Below, piece after piece: positions 32,594 through 42,225 of a DNA stretch of 57,734 nt. Under the pieces are notes generated by a model that did no database searches, had not been told where the DNA came from, and saw nothing but the letters and a program-made list of their open reading frames with translations. Location of the stretch: NCBI GenBank assembly GCA_002335385.1, contig DCVK01000066.1, positions 1 through 57,734 of the forward strand, given 5' to 3'. A program made the translations under genes and the position numbers. Numbering within the stretch: the stretch's first letter is position 1; every line of letters begins with the position of its first letter. The stretch is from Candidatus Aminicenantes bacterium UBA2190. GTDB taxonomy: Bacteria > Acidobacteriota > Aminicenantia > UBA2199.

Positions 32594-33192
32594 GCCGTTG
32601 GCGCGCCGTTGCGGGCGTAGCGCCGGAGCACTGCGGCGAAGACCCGTTCCAGGTCGGGGTTGCCGTCGATGAGCGTCAGGTTGGGGCCGCGCAGGGCCAG
32701 GTAGTTGGCGCGCACCTTGCGCAGGAAGTCCTTTTTCTCGAACAGCCTGGCGACCGCCGCCCGTGAACGGCCGATGCGCTCCAGCGCCCGCTCGACGTCG
32801 ACGTCGATGATGAAGACGAGGTCGGGCTCGGGCGCGAACTCGCGGTTGGCGCGCAGAATGGCCTCCGGGTCCAGCCCGCGCGCCCCCTGGTAGCAGGCGT
32901 TGGAGTAGTAATAGCGGTCCATGACCACGGTCGTCCCCGAGCACAGCGCCGGCAGGATGTTGTTCTCCACGTCCCAGCGCCGGTCGGCGAGAAAGAGTTC
33001 CAGCTCCTCCTGGATGGAGATGGCGTCGTTCTCCTGGGCGGTGCGCCGGATCCTGTCCCCCAGCGGCGAGTCCGTTGGCTCGCGCAGCCAGGCGGCGGCG
33101 ATGCCGCTTGCGAGCAGATGGTCATGGAACATCCGCGAGAGGGAGGTCTTGCCCGAACCGTCGATGCCCTCGAAGACGATCAGGTCGGCCAT
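32590..33192 (-). CDS. tmk: Thymidylate kinase
   Basis: A 200-residue dTMP kinase, forming dTDP for DNA synthesis. The P-loop is FEGIDGSGKTSLSR; VVMDRYYYSNACYQGARGLD is the DR(Y/H) motif with the base-binding segment; LVFIIDVDVERALERIG and the LID RSRAAVARLFEKKDFL follow. Length is normal. It starts three bases after the phosphofructokinase stop and overlaps the LarE-like gene by four bases. Confidence 0.94.
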   Translation of the reverse strand: MADLIVFEGIDGSGKTSLSRMFHDHLLASGIAAAWLREPTDSPLGDRIRRTAQENDAISIQEELELFLADRRWDVENNILPALCSGTTVVMDRYYYSNACYQGARGLDPEAILRANREFAPEPDLVFIIDVDVERALERIGRSRAAVARLFEKKDFLRKVRANYLALRGPNLTLIDGNPDLERVFAAVLRRYARNGAPTA

Positions 33193-33195
33193 CTA

Positions 33196-34293
33196 CTACA
33201 CCCCGAAGCAGGTGCCCACGGCCCGGGCGACCCTGACCAGGTCGTTGTCGGCCTGGATGCGCCGCGGCACGGCCACGGCTTCCCTGATCGGCGTGGTGCG
33301 GATGTCCTTGCCGCGCAGCCCCACCAGCTGGCCGAACTTGCGCCCGACGGCGGCCTGGACGGCGTGATAGCCAAAGCGGCTGGCCAGGATGCGGTCGAAG
33401 GGCGAGGGGCTGCCCCCGCGCTGCACGTGGCCCAGAATGGTGAAGCGGCTCTCGATGCCGGTCAGGTCCTCCACCTGGTTGGCGACCAGGGCGGCGATGC
33501 CGCCGAGGCGGATGGGATCGCTGGCGTCGTCCACCTGGCGGGCGACCACCAGCTCGCCCCCTTCGGGCCGGGCCCCCTCGGCGACCACGACCAGCGAGAA
33601 GCGCTTGCCGCCGTCGCTGCGCCGGCGGATCTTCTCGCAAACCTTTTCGACGCGGTAGGGGAGCTCGGGGATGAGGATGACGTCGCCGCCGCCGGCCAGC
33701 CCCGCCTCCAGCGCGATCCAGCCGGCATAGCGGCCCATGACCTCGATGACCATGATGCGGTGGTGGGCCTCGGCCGTCGAGTGCAGCTTGTCGACGGCGG
33801 TGGCGGCGATGTTCAGCGCCGTGTCGAAGCCGAAGGTGACGTCGGTGCCGTCGAGGTCGTTGTCGATGGTCTTGGGCACGCCGATGACCGGCAGCCCGTG
33901 CTTCTCGAAAAAGGTGTTGGCGATGATCTGCGTGCCGTCGCCGCCGACGGTGATCAGAGCGTCGATCTCGTTGTACTCGATGGTCTTCAGCGCCTGCGCC
34001 GAGACGTCGCGATGCTCCTTTTTCGCTCCCGGGCCGGGCTCGGTGTAATGGAAGGGGTTGTCGCGGTTGGAGGTGCCCAGGATGGTGCCGCCGCGGGGCA
34101 GGATGCCCGACACGTCGGCCAGGGTGAGCGGGCGGACGTTCTTGTGGATCAGCCCGGCGTAGCCGTCCAGGATGCCGCAGACCTCGAGGCCGTGGTCGCG
34201 ACAGGCCGTGTGCACCACGGCGCGGATGACGGCGTTCAGCCCCGGGCAGTCGCCGCCGCCGGTCAATATCCCGATCTTCCTGATCTTTTTCAT
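33196..34293 (-). CDS. 6-phosphofructokinase
   Basis: A 365-residue phosphofructokinase A-family enzyme for the committed step of glycolysis. GGGDCPGLN near the N-terminus, ITVGGDGTQIIAN (GGDGT at 117-121), VPKTIDNDLDGTD (K141) and VIEVMGRYAGWIALEAGLAGG are diagnostic. The phosphodonor motif combines the glycine of ATP enzymes (GGDGT) with the lysine typical of pyrophosphate-using enzymes (PKTIDND); this pairing is known from the mixed group III family, so donor choice is open. It is about 45 residues longer than the E. coli enzyme. AGGAG precedes ATG 34293. Confidence 0.9.
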   Translation of the reverse strand: MKKIRKIGILTGGGDCPGLNAVIRAVVHTACRDHGLEVCGILDGYAGLIHKNVRPLTLADVSGILPRGGTILGTSNRDNPFHYTEPGPGAKKEHRDVSAQALKTIEYNEIDALITVGGDGTQIIANTFFEKHGLPVIGVPKTIDNDLDGTDVTFGFDTALNIAATAVDKLHSTAEAHHRIMVIEVMGRYAGWIALEAGLAGGGDVILIPELPYRVEKVCEKIRRRSDGGKRFSLVVVAEGARPEGGELVVARQVDDASDPIRLGGIAALVANQVEDLTGIESRFTILGHVQRGGSPSPFDRILASRFGYHAVQAAVGRKFGQLVGLRGKDIRTTPIREAVAVPRRIQADNDLVRVARAVGTCFGV

Positions 34294-34361
34294 CGCTGCT
34301 CCTGTGCCTGGCGCCATCATAGCAAAAAAGCCGCGTCGCGCCAATGCGAGGCGGGCGGACG

Positions 34362-34998
34362 CTAGGCGGGATCGGCGCCGCCCCGTTCCTGCAGCGCGTC
34401 CAGCCTTGCCGCCAGCAGGTCCATCTCCCGCTCCAGCTCGACGGCGGAGAGCTCGGGCTGGATGCGCAGGGGCGTTCCATAGAAGAAGCGGATGCGGCCG
34501 AAGGGCAGGGGAACCAGGAAGCGGTCCCAGCTTTTTTCCAGTACCCTGACCCGCGTCGCCGACCAGCTGATGGGCACCACCCAGGCGCCGGTCTTCGCCG
34601 CCAGCTGCACGGCCCCCTCCTTGACGCGGCGCGCCGGCCCTTTGGGGCCGTCGGCGGTGATCAGCACCCGGGCCTTCTCCTCGCGGATGGAGCGGGCCAT
34701 CTCCAGGAAGGCCCGCGCCCCGCCACGGGAGGAGGAGCCGCGGATGGGGTCCATGCCGTACTCGGCGGCGACGGCGGCCACCAGGTCGCCGTCGCTGGAA
34801 AGGGAGATCAGCGGCCGGGCGCCGCAGTTCTTGAAACGGTGGATGACGAAGAGGATGTGGCGGTGCCAGAAGATGTAGATCAGCGGCGTCGCGCCCTGTT
34901 CCAGGTCGCGCAGCTCCTGCCAGCCTGCGATCGTCACCTTGTTGCAGGCGACGATGCCCTCGATCAACAGCCAGGCCAGCTTGCTCAGCAACAGCAGT

Positions 34999-35021
<23 letters not shown>
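34362..35021 (-). CDS. DUF374/LPLAT family acyltransferase
   Basis: A 219-residue protein of the lysophospholipid acyltransferase-like DUF374 family. Seen: a hydrophobic N-terminus (IKLLLLSKLAWLLIEGIVA), IYIFWHRHILFVIHRFKN (HxxxxD-like block), SLSSDGDLVAAVAAEYGMDPIRGSSSRGGARAFLEM and TADGPKGPARRVKEGAVQLAAKTGAWVVPISW. The family acts in the inner membrane on lipid A or related acylations in some species. The start at 35021 overlaps the sigma-54 regulator by 23 bases and is assigned with moderate confidence. Confidence 0.85.
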
Positions 35022-36363
<1,342 letters not shown>

Positions 36364-36369
36364 GCCTCC

Positions 36370-36399
36370 ATTATCGGCCAGCGCCGCCAGAATTGTCAA
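36370..36399 (-). promoter_or_regulatory. Promoter of the sigma-54-regulator operon
   Basis: Minus strand: TTGACA (36399-36394), 18-bp spacer, GATAAT (36375-36370), followed by GGAGGC and the ATG at 36363. The start codon is only six bases after the -10, so despite the GGAGG the transcript may be leaderless. Confidence 0.5.
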
Positions 36400-36441
36400 A
36401 CGCAAAGGAATGGCCGCCCGGTCGTTCATGCTGGTCCCGGC

Positions 36442-36470
36442 TTGACATCAGGGCTTTTTTAGGATATTTT
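36442..36470 (+). promoter_or_regulatory. Promoter of the ribH operon
   Basis: TTGACA (36442-36447), 17-bp spacer, TATTTT (36465-36470). The first ATG of ribH is nine bases after the -10. Confidence 0.65.
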
Positions 36471-36479
36471 TAGCCCCAC

Positions 36480-36959
36480 ATGGAGAAGAAAATGAAAGAA
36501 TTCCAGGGACAGCTCATTTTCAAGGGTTTCAAGGTGGCCATCGTCGTCTCGCGCTTCAACAGCTTCATCAGCGAGAAGCTGCTGGACGGGGCCAAGGACG
36601 CCCTGATGCGCAGCGGCGCCAAGGAGGGGGAGATCGACGTCGTCCGCGTCCCGGGAGCCTTCGAGATCCCGCTGGTGGCCAAGCGCCTGCTGCTCGGCAA
36701 GAAGCACGACGCCGTGATCTGCCTGGCGGTGATCATCCGCGGCGAGACGCCCCATTTCGACTTCATCGCCTCGGAAGTGAGCAAGGGCATCGCCCAGCTG
36801 AACCTTGAATTCGCCAAGCCGGTGACCTACGGCGTCATCACCGCCGACAACACCGACCAGGCGATCGAAAGGGCCGGCAACAAGATGGGCAACAAGGGTT
36901 TCCAGGCCGCCCAGTCGGCCATCGAGCTGCTGAACCTCTTTGCCGATGCCAAGATCTGA
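36480..36959 (+). CDS. ribH: 6,7-dimethyl-8-ribityllumazine synthase
   Basis: A 159-residue lumazine synthase, the penultimate riboflavin enzyme, forming an icosahedral or decameric shell. IVVSRFNSFISEKLLDGAKDALMRSGAKEGEIDVVRVPGAFEIPLVAKRLL is the conserved N-terminal half; CLAVIIRGETPHFDFIASEVSKGI holds the active-site histidine, and YGVITADNTDQAIERAG follows. The start is ambiguous: ATG 36480 sits at the predicted transcription start, whereas ATG 36492 has GGAGAAG upstream. It overlaps nusB by one base. Confidence 0.94.
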   Translation: MEKKMKEFQGQLIFKGFKVAIVVSRFNSFISEKLLDGAKDALMRSGAKEGEIDVVRVPGAFEIPLVAKRLLLGKKHDAVICLAVIIRGETPHFDFIASEVSKGIAQLNLEFAKPVTYGVITADNTDQAIERAGNKMGNKGFQAAQSAIELLNLFADAKI

Positions 36960-37360
36960 TGTTCCGCATCAAGTACAGCCGCGAGATCGCCTTAAAGATC
37001 CTCTATGAGCTGGATGCCCTGAAATACGACGCGGCCCAGGCCGGGCCGGTCATCGACGAGTACTTCAGTTATTTCCGCGGCCCCAATCCCGACGAGGAGC
37101 AGTTCATCCGCCGCCTGGTGCAGACGGTGCTGGACGACAGGAAGGAGATCGACGACGCCATCTCCGCCAACCTCATCGGCTGGAAGCTCAACCGGCTGGC
37201 GCTCATCGACCGCAACCTCCTGCGCATGGGCATCGCCGAGGCCCGCTTCAACTCGGAGAAGCCGATCATCATCGACGACATCCTGCGCATCGCCAAGAAG
37301 TACAGCGATGCCGATTCCTACAAGCTGATCAACGCCATCCTGGACAAGGTGATCCCGTGA
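36959..37360 (+). CDS. nusB: Transcription antitermination factor NusB
   Basis: A 133-residue helical protein that binds boxA RNA with S10. The N-terminal SREIALKILYELDALKYD, the central RRLVQTVLDDRKEIDDAI and the C-terminal RLALIDRNLLRMGIAEARF and KPIIIDDILRIAKKYSDADSYKLINAILD are diagnostic. The ribH-nusB order is common in bacteria. Its first base is the last base of the ribH stop; its stop overlaps the next GTG start. Confidence 0.95.
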   Translation: MFRIKYSREIALKILYELDALKYDAAQAGPVIDEYFSYFRGPNPDEEQFIRRLVQTVLDDRKEIDDAISANLIGWKLNRLALIDRNLLRMGIAEARFNSEKPIIIDDILRIAKKYSDADSYKLINAILDKVIP

Positions 37361-38040
37361 AGGCCCTGCTGCTGCTCCTGGTCGCCTGGACCTCCCTGAG
37401 CCAGGAGAGCAGCCTCGAGGTGTTCGTCGCCGTCCGCGCCCCGGAGGTCTTCAGCGCCTACCGCAACTTTAATTTCCGCCAGGATGTCGCCCCCGCCGCC
37501 GGCGGCCTGAACGTGAAGCTCAAGAGCCACAGCCTGCGTTGGCGCCACTTGAACCACCGGGTCGTCGTCGCCGAGGGCTACCTGGCCGCCCAGGGAGAGG
37601 AAGTGCGCCGCGCCTTCGAGCAGGTGCGGCTCGACGCGCTGTCCCTGGCCGATTACCTGCGCAACATCTCCCTGTTCCTCAAGAACCGCATCGTTTACGA
37701 TGAGGCCGACCTGCCCCAGGAGGCGGCGGCGGTACTGGCGCAGGGGCGGGGCCACTGCATCGGCTTCGCCAACGTCGCCCAGGCGCTGCTGGCCGGCGTG
37801 GGCATCGCCGGACGCCCGGTGAACGGCTTCTTCCTGCGCGAGGAGGGCGGCCGCGTGGAGCCGGTGCCGCATCGCTGGCTGGAGATCGACCTGCCCGGCG
37901 GGCGGCGGGTTTTCTACGATCCGCAGTACCAGGATTTCTCAGCGCGTTACCTGGTGACCAACCTGGGAGTGCCCCTGGAAAGCATCGAGCGCTTCGCCGG
38001 CATTGTGGTCAGGAAAAGCAAAAAAGTACTGGATGAATGA
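37357..38040 (+). CDS. Transglutaminase-like protein
   Basis: A 227-residue protein starting at GTG 37357, which overlaps the nusB stop. A transglutaminase-core triad is visible: cysteine in GRGHCIGFANVAQALL, histidine in VPHRWLEID and aspartate in VFYDPQYQ. The preceding region (YLRNISLFLKNRIVYDE) matches the family's helical lead-in. A weak hydrophobic N-terminus (MKALLLLLVAWTSLS) suggests export. Bacterial members are usually peptidases or protein cross-linkers; no substrate can be assigned. It is followed by lysS after nine bases. Confidence 0.82.
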   Translation: MKALLLLLVAWTSLSQESSLEVFVAVRAPEVFSAYRNFNFRQDVAPAAGGLNVKLKSHSLRWRHLNHRVVVAEGYLAAQGEEVRRAFEQVRLDALSLADYLRNISLFLKNRIVYDEADLPQEAAAVLAQGRGHCIGFANVAQALLAGVGIAGRPVNGFFLREEGGRVEPVPHRWLEIDLPGGRRVFYDPQYQDFSARYLVTNLGVPLESIERFAGIVVRKSKKVLDE

Positions 38041-38049
38041 GGTAGCCCC

Positions 38050-39522
38050 ATGGAAGAACAGTTCGCCGTCCGCCGGGAAAAGCTGAAAAAGCTCCAGCAG
38101 CTGGGGGTCGCCCCCTATCCCTACCGCTTCGAGGTCACGCGCCGCTTCAGCGACATCATCGCCGCCTGCCAGGGGCAGGACGCCGAGGCGCTGAAGCAGT
38201 CGGCCGCCGCAGTGCGTTGCGCCGGGCGCATCCTGGCCATCCGCAGCATGGGCAAGAGCGTGTTCATGCACCTGTTCGACGGCGAGGAGAAACTGCAGGT
38301 CTACGTGCGCAAGGACGAGGTCAGCGAACGCGACTTCGCCGTCAACGACCTGCTGGACATCGGTGACATCATCGGCGTGCAGGGCACGGTCTTCAAGACC
38401 CGCACCGGCGAGCTCTCGGTCCTGGTCAAGGAGCTGACCTTCCTGGCCAAGTCGTTCCATCCGCTGCCGGAGAAGTGGCATGGCCTGCAGGACAAGGAGG
38501 TGCGCTTCCGCCAGCGCTACCTGGACATGATCGTCAATCCCGAGGCCATGGAGGTATTTCGCAAGCGCTCGCGGCTCATCCAGGCGGTGCGCCGCTTCTT
38601 CCACGAGCGCGGCTACGTGGAGGTGGAGACGCCGATGATGCACCCCATTCCCGGCGGCGCCTCCGCCAGGCCCTTTGTCACCCACCACAACGCCCTGGAC
38701 ATCGACCTCTACCTGCGCGTCGCCCCCGAGCTGTACCTGAAGCGGCTGCTGGTGGGCGGCATGGAGAGGGTCTTCGAGATCAACCGCAATTTCCGCAACG
38801 AGGGCATCTCGCTGATGCACAACCCCGAGTTCACCATGATCGAGTTCTACGAGCTGTACCGCGATTTCGGCGACTACATGGAGCTGAGCGAACAGCTGCT
38901 TGTGGCGTTGTCCGATGAACTGCTTGCCGACGCCACCCTCCGCTGGCAGGGCAAGGAGATCCCCCTGGCGCCGCCTTTCCCGCGCGTGAAATACATGGAC
39001 GCCATCGCCGAACGGTCCGGCCTTCCCGTGGAGCAGCTGTGGGACGAGGCGGCGCTGCAGGCCCATATCCGCGGCCTGTTCCCCGGCGTGCCCCTGCCGC
39101 CGACATTCGGCAAGATGCTGGAGCTGCTCTTCGACCATTACGTGGAGAAGGACCTGGTCGAACCGACGTTCGTCACCTACTTCCCCAAGGCCATCTCGCC
39201 GCTCTCCAAGGTGTCGCGCCTCGACGAGCGCGAGACCGAGCGCTTCGAGCTGTACATCGCCGGCATGGAGATCGCCAACGGCTTTTCCGAGCTGAACGAC
39301 CCCCTGGAGCAGCGCCGGCGCTTCGAGGCCCAGGTGCAGGACCGCGAGAAGGGCGACGACGAGGCCCAGCGCATCGACAACGGCTTCCTGCAGGCGCTGG
39401 AGCACGGCATGGCCCCGGCGGCGGGGGAGGGCATCGGCATCGACCGCCTGGTCATGCTCTTCACCGGCGCCGCCTCGATCAAGGACGTCATCCTCTTCCC
39501 CCTGCTGAGGCCGCGGGAATGA
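38050..39522 (+). CDS. lysS: Lysyl-tRNA synthetase, class II
   Basis: A 490-residue class II LysRS. The N-terminal OB fold (CAGRILAIRSMGKSVFMHLFDGEEKLQVYVRKDE) binds the anticodon. The catalytic core shows motif 1 (FRQRYLDMIVNPEAMEVFRKRSRLIQAVRRFF), motif 2 (FEINRNFRNEGISLMHNPEFTMIEFYELY) and motif 3 (GEGIGIDRLVMLFTGAASIKDVILFPLLRP). Length and order are standard. Its stop overlaps the lolC/E start as ATGA. Confidence 0.96.
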   Translation: MEEQFAVRREKLKKLQQLGVAPYPYRFEVTRRFSDIIAACQGQDAEALKQSAAAVRCAGRILAIRSMGKSVFMHLFDGEEKLQVYVRKDEVSERDFAVNDLLDIGDIIGVQGTVFKTRTGELSVLVKELTFLAKSFHPLPEKWHGLQDKEVRFRQRYLDMIVNPEAMEVFRKRSRLIQAVRRFFHERGYVEVETPMMHPIPGGASARPFVTHHNALDIDLYLRVAPELYLKRLLVGGMERVFEINRNFRNEGISLMHNPEFTMIEFYELYRDFGDYMELSEQLLVALSDELLADATLRWQGKEIPLAPPFPRVKYMDAIAERSGLPVEQLWDEAALQAHIRGLFPGVPLPPTFGKMLELLFDHYVEKDLVEPTFVTYFPKAISPLSKVSRLDERETERFELYIAGMEIANGFSELNDPLEQRRRFEAQVQDREKGDDEAQRIDNGFLQALEHGMAPAAGEGIGIDRLVMLFTGAASIKDVILFPLLRPRE

Positions 39523-40733
39523 AATTCGCCTGGTTCATCGCCCGGCGCTACCTGGCCAAGGGCCGCAAGAATTCATTCATCTCCATCATCTCGCTGGTCT
39601 CCATCCTGGGCATCGCCATCGGCGTGGCCGCCCTGATCATCGCCCTGGCCCTGATCAGCGGCTTCCAGAACGACATTCGCGACCGCATCCTCAGCTCGTC
39701 GGCGCACCTGATGATCACCGACCGCTTCCAGGAGGGGTTCGCCGACTTCCGTGAGGTGAACCGCGGCCTCGAGGAGCGGTTCCCGGACGTGAAATCGGTG
39801 AACCCGGTGGTTTACGGCACCGTCCTGGTCAAGGGGGGCGAGCGCGATGTCGCCGGGGCTGTTTTCCGCGGCCTGGACCTGGAGCGTGCGAACCGCGAGC
39901 CCTGGCTGGAGCGCCTGGAAATGGGCCGTCTGCCCGCCGGCGACGGCGAGCTGCTGCTCGGCGGCGAGCTGGCCGGGAAGCTGGGCGTGTTCGCCGGCGA
40001 CAGCTGCCTGGTGATCACGCCGCAGGCGGCGTTGTCGCCCATGGGCATCATGCCCCGTTTCCGCCGCTTCCACGTTTCGGGGATCTTCCGCTCCGGGCTG
40101 TTCGAGTTCGACAGCGGCACGGTGATCTCCGGCCTGAACGCCGCCCAAAAGCTTTTCGCGCTGAAGGACAAGGTCTCCTACCTGCAGGTGAACCTGCACG
40201 ACATCTTCCGCGCCGAGAAGGTCGCCCTGGCGATGCGCGGGCACCTGGGCTCCCGCTACATGGTGATCACCTGGAGGGATCTGAACCAGTCCCTGTACTC
40301 GGCGCTGAAGCTGGAAAAGACCGTGCTGTTCTTCACCCTGACCCTGATCATCATCGTGGCCTCGCTGAACATCGTCGCCGGGCTGATCCTGATGGTCATG
40401 CAGAAGATGAAGGACATCGGCATTCTCCTCTCCTTCGGGACGAGCGCCGCCCAGATCCGCCGCATCTTCTTCCTGCAGGGCGCCGTCATTGGCGTCCTGG
40501 GCACGGCGCTGGGGATGATCCTGGGGCTTGGGTTCTGTTACCTGGCCAACCGCTACGAGCTGATCCAGGTCCCCACCGAAATCTACCAGGTCAGCTTCGT
40601 CGCCTTTCGCATCGGCTGGATCGACCTGCTGGCGGTGATCTGCGCCTCCCTGCTGATCAGCTTCTGCGCCACCCTGATCCCTTCGCGCAAGGCCGCCGCC
40701 GTTTCGGTGGTCGATGCGGTCAAGTACGAATAG
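39519..40733 (+). CDS. LolC/E-type ABC transporter permease
   Basis: A 404-residue inner-membrane permease of the lipoprotein-releasing family. One N-terminal helix (IISIISLVSILGIAIGVAALIIALALISGF-like), a large periplasmic domain of about 210 residues and three C-terminal helices of the FtsX domain (LIIIVASLNIVAGLILMVMQKMKDIGILLSFG; IGVLGTALGMILGLGFCYLA; LLAVICASLLISFCATLIPSRKAA). The KDIGILLSFG coupling motif contacts the ATPase. LolD is encoded at 11727-12410. Only one LolC/E gene is visible, so it may act as a homodimer (LolF-like). Coupled to lysS. Confidence 0.9.
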   Translation: MKFAWFIARRYLAKGRKNSFISIISLVSILGIAIGVAALIIALALISGFQNDIRDRILSSSAHLMITDRFQEGFADFREVNRGLEERFPDVKSVNPVVYGTVLVKGGERDVAGAVFRGLDLERANREPWLERLEMGRLPAGDGELLLGGELAGKLGVFAGDSCLVITPQAALSPMGIMPRFRRFHVSGIFRSGLFEFDSGTVISGLNAAQKLFALKDKVSYLQVNLHDIFRAEKVALAMRGHLGSRYMVITWRDLNQSLYSALKLEKTVLFFTLTLIIIVASLNIVAGLILMVMQKMKDIGILLSFGTSAAQIRRIFFLQGAVIGVLGTALGMILGLGFCYLANRYELIQVPTEIYQVSFVAFRIGWIDLLAVICASLLISFCATLIPSRKAAAVSVVDAVKYE

Positions 40734-40798
40734 GCCCGCGAAAAAATAATAAAAAATGCAAATCAGTTGAAATTGTATCATTTTATTTTTTTTTTGTT

Positions 40799-40804
40799 TA
40801 TAAT
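40799..40804 (+). promoter_or_regulatory. -10 element in an AT-rich promoter
   Basis: A consensus TATAAT in an exceptionally AT-rich stretch (40740-40805). No -35 sits at a normal distance; TTGTAT (40773-40778) would give a 20-bp spacer. Confidence 0.4.
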
Positions 40805-40842
40805 TTGCAGGTTGAATCCGTCCAATGGAATGGAGGGAAGGC

Positions 40843-41424
40843 ATGAAGCGACGACTGATTCTGCTTGGCGCATGCGCGTGGCTGGCGCTCTCGACCGCGG
40901 CAGGGTTCGCACAGGCTCCTGCGGCCGTGGACTGGACTGGGCTGGAGGAAGCCTGGAACCAATACTACGCGGCTCCCAACGAGGAGAACGCCCAGAAGAT
41001 GCTGAACCTGCTTCCCGCCGCCGGGAAGATCATGGACATCAAGAACGGGTTCGCGGTCATCAACTCCATCAACGACCACCTGGGAGTACTGGAAGGAGAG
41101 GTCTATTCCGGCAGCCCCACTTCGGTCAAGCTGGGTTTCCGCCTTTTCACGATCTCCTACGGGGCGTTCGAAGTGAACATGAACAAGATCATCGGCAACC
41201 TGATCGCCTTCAACCCCCGGATGTTCCTGGAGGAGCTGCAGGCCCACCGCGACCTCTTTCCGTCCCTCGAGCCGGTCCTGGGCAGTTATCTGCGCGATAC
41301 CACCAGTGACGCGGTCGCCCGCGAGCTGGAAAAGAAGCTGCGCATCAAGGCTCTGGAATCGGTCGAGGAAAAGGCCCTGAAGTCGATGCGCAGCGAGTGC
41401 ATCAAGATCCTGAAGAAACTATAA
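40843..41424 (+). CDS. Exported hypothetical protein
   Basis: A 193-residue protein I do not recognise. MKRRLILLGACAWLALSTAAGFAQA is a Sec signal peptide with cleavage after AQA. The mature part is predicted helical with one strand pair (VLEGEVYSGSPTSVKLGFRLFTISYG) and a charged C-terminal helix (ELEKKLRIKALESVEEKALKSMRSECIKILKKL). GGAGGGAAGG directly before ATG 40843 selects this start over 40825. It stands alone after lolC/E with its own AT-rich upstream region. Confidence 0.7.
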   Translation: MKRRLILLGACAWLALSTAAGFAQAPAAVDWTGLEEAWNQYYAAPNEENAQKMLNLLPAAGKIMDIKNGFAVINSINDHLGVLEGEVYSGSPTSVKLGFRLFTISYGAFEVNMNKIIGNLIAFNPRMFLEELQAHRDLFPSLEPVLGSYLRDTTSDAVARELEKKLRIKALESVEEKALKSMRSECIKILKKL

Positions 41425-41560
41425 AAGTTCGACGTTCGAGGTTCGAAGTTCGAAGTTTTCGGAAAAGAGAATCAACCGATCTCTTTACGTTCGAATTTAT
41501 CTGACGGATTTCGTTTAAATGCCTTTTCTTACAACATCGAACCTCCTGTCTTCGCTATAT
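41425..41560. repeat. GTTCGAA heptamer patch
   Basis: Tandem GTTCGAG/GTTCGAA heptamers at about 41428-41455, directly after the stop of the exported protein. The rest of the gap up to the rfbC leader has AT-rich, repeat-like sequence; a candidate TATAAA at 41599-41604 lies near the next gene but its -35 (TTGACT, 41579) is too close for confidence. Confidence 0.6.
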
Positions 41561-41638
41561 CGATTCAGCCCTTTTCGCTTGACTTTGCCGGCGATTTGTA
41601 TAAACTGAAAACTTGAATTCCCCGCCAAGGAGCAAGTG

Positions 41639-42211
41639 ATGCAGATCAAGATCGCAGCGCGTCATCTGAACGGGCTGGTCGTCATTGAGCCGGAAGTGTT
41701 CGCAGACGAGCGCGGCTTCTTCATGGAGGTATACCGCGCCGACCAGTTTCATGACCTGGGGCTTCCCGTCGACTTTGTCCAGGACAATCACTCGCGCTCG
41801 CAGCGGGGCGTGCTGCGCGGGCTCCATTTCCAATGGCAGCCGCCGATGGGCAAGCTGATGCGCGTGACCCTGGGCAGCGCCTACCTGGCCGCCGTCGATA
41901 TCCGCAAGGGTTCGCCCAGCCTCGGGCAGTGGTTCGGTCTCGAGGTCTCGGCCGCCAACAAGAGGCAGGTTTACGCCCCGGCCGGTTTCGCCCGCGGCTT
42001 CTGCGTCCTTTCCGACGTGGCCGAGATCCAGTACAAGTGCACCGGGACATACAACAGCAAGGCCGAGTCGGGGATCCTCTGGAACGACCCGGCGCTGGCC
42101 ATCGACTGGCCGCTGCAGGAGCCGGTGCTTTCCGAAAAGGACCGCGCCGCCCGTACGCTGGAGCAGTGGCTGGCCAGCCCCGAGTCCGACCAATTCATCT
42201 ACCAGCCCTGA
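41639..42211 (+). CDS. rfbC: dTDP-4-dehydrorhamnose 3,5-epimerase
   Basis: A 190-residue RmlC cupin that epimerises dTDP-4-keto-6-deoxyglucose on the way to dTDP-L-rhamnose. LVVIEPEVFADERGFFMEVYRADQF, VQDNHSRSQRGVLRGLHFQ (with the catalytic histidine), VDIRKGSPSLGQWFGLEVS and QVYAPAGFARGFCVLSDVAEIQYKCT are classic. ATG 41639 has AAGGAG upstream at good spacing. It is followed after 14 bases by an SDR gene and then rfbD. RmlA and RmlB genes are not in the window. Confidence 0.94.
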   Translation: MQIKIAARHLNGLVVIEPEVFADERGFFMEVYRADQFHDLGLPVDFVQDNHSRSQRGVLRGLHFQWQPPMGKLMRVTLGSAYLAAVDIRKGSPSLGQWFGLEVSAANKRQVYAPAGFARGFCVLSDVAEIQYKCTGTYNSKAESGILWNDPALAIDWPLQEPVLSEKDRAARTLEQWLASPESDQFIYQP

Positions 42212-42225
42212 CAAGGAGATCCTGA

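Noticed and set aside
41579..41604. TTGACT...TATAAA as the rfbC promoter
   Set aside because: The spacer would be 14 bp, too short for a sigma-70 promoter; left as a possible -10 only.
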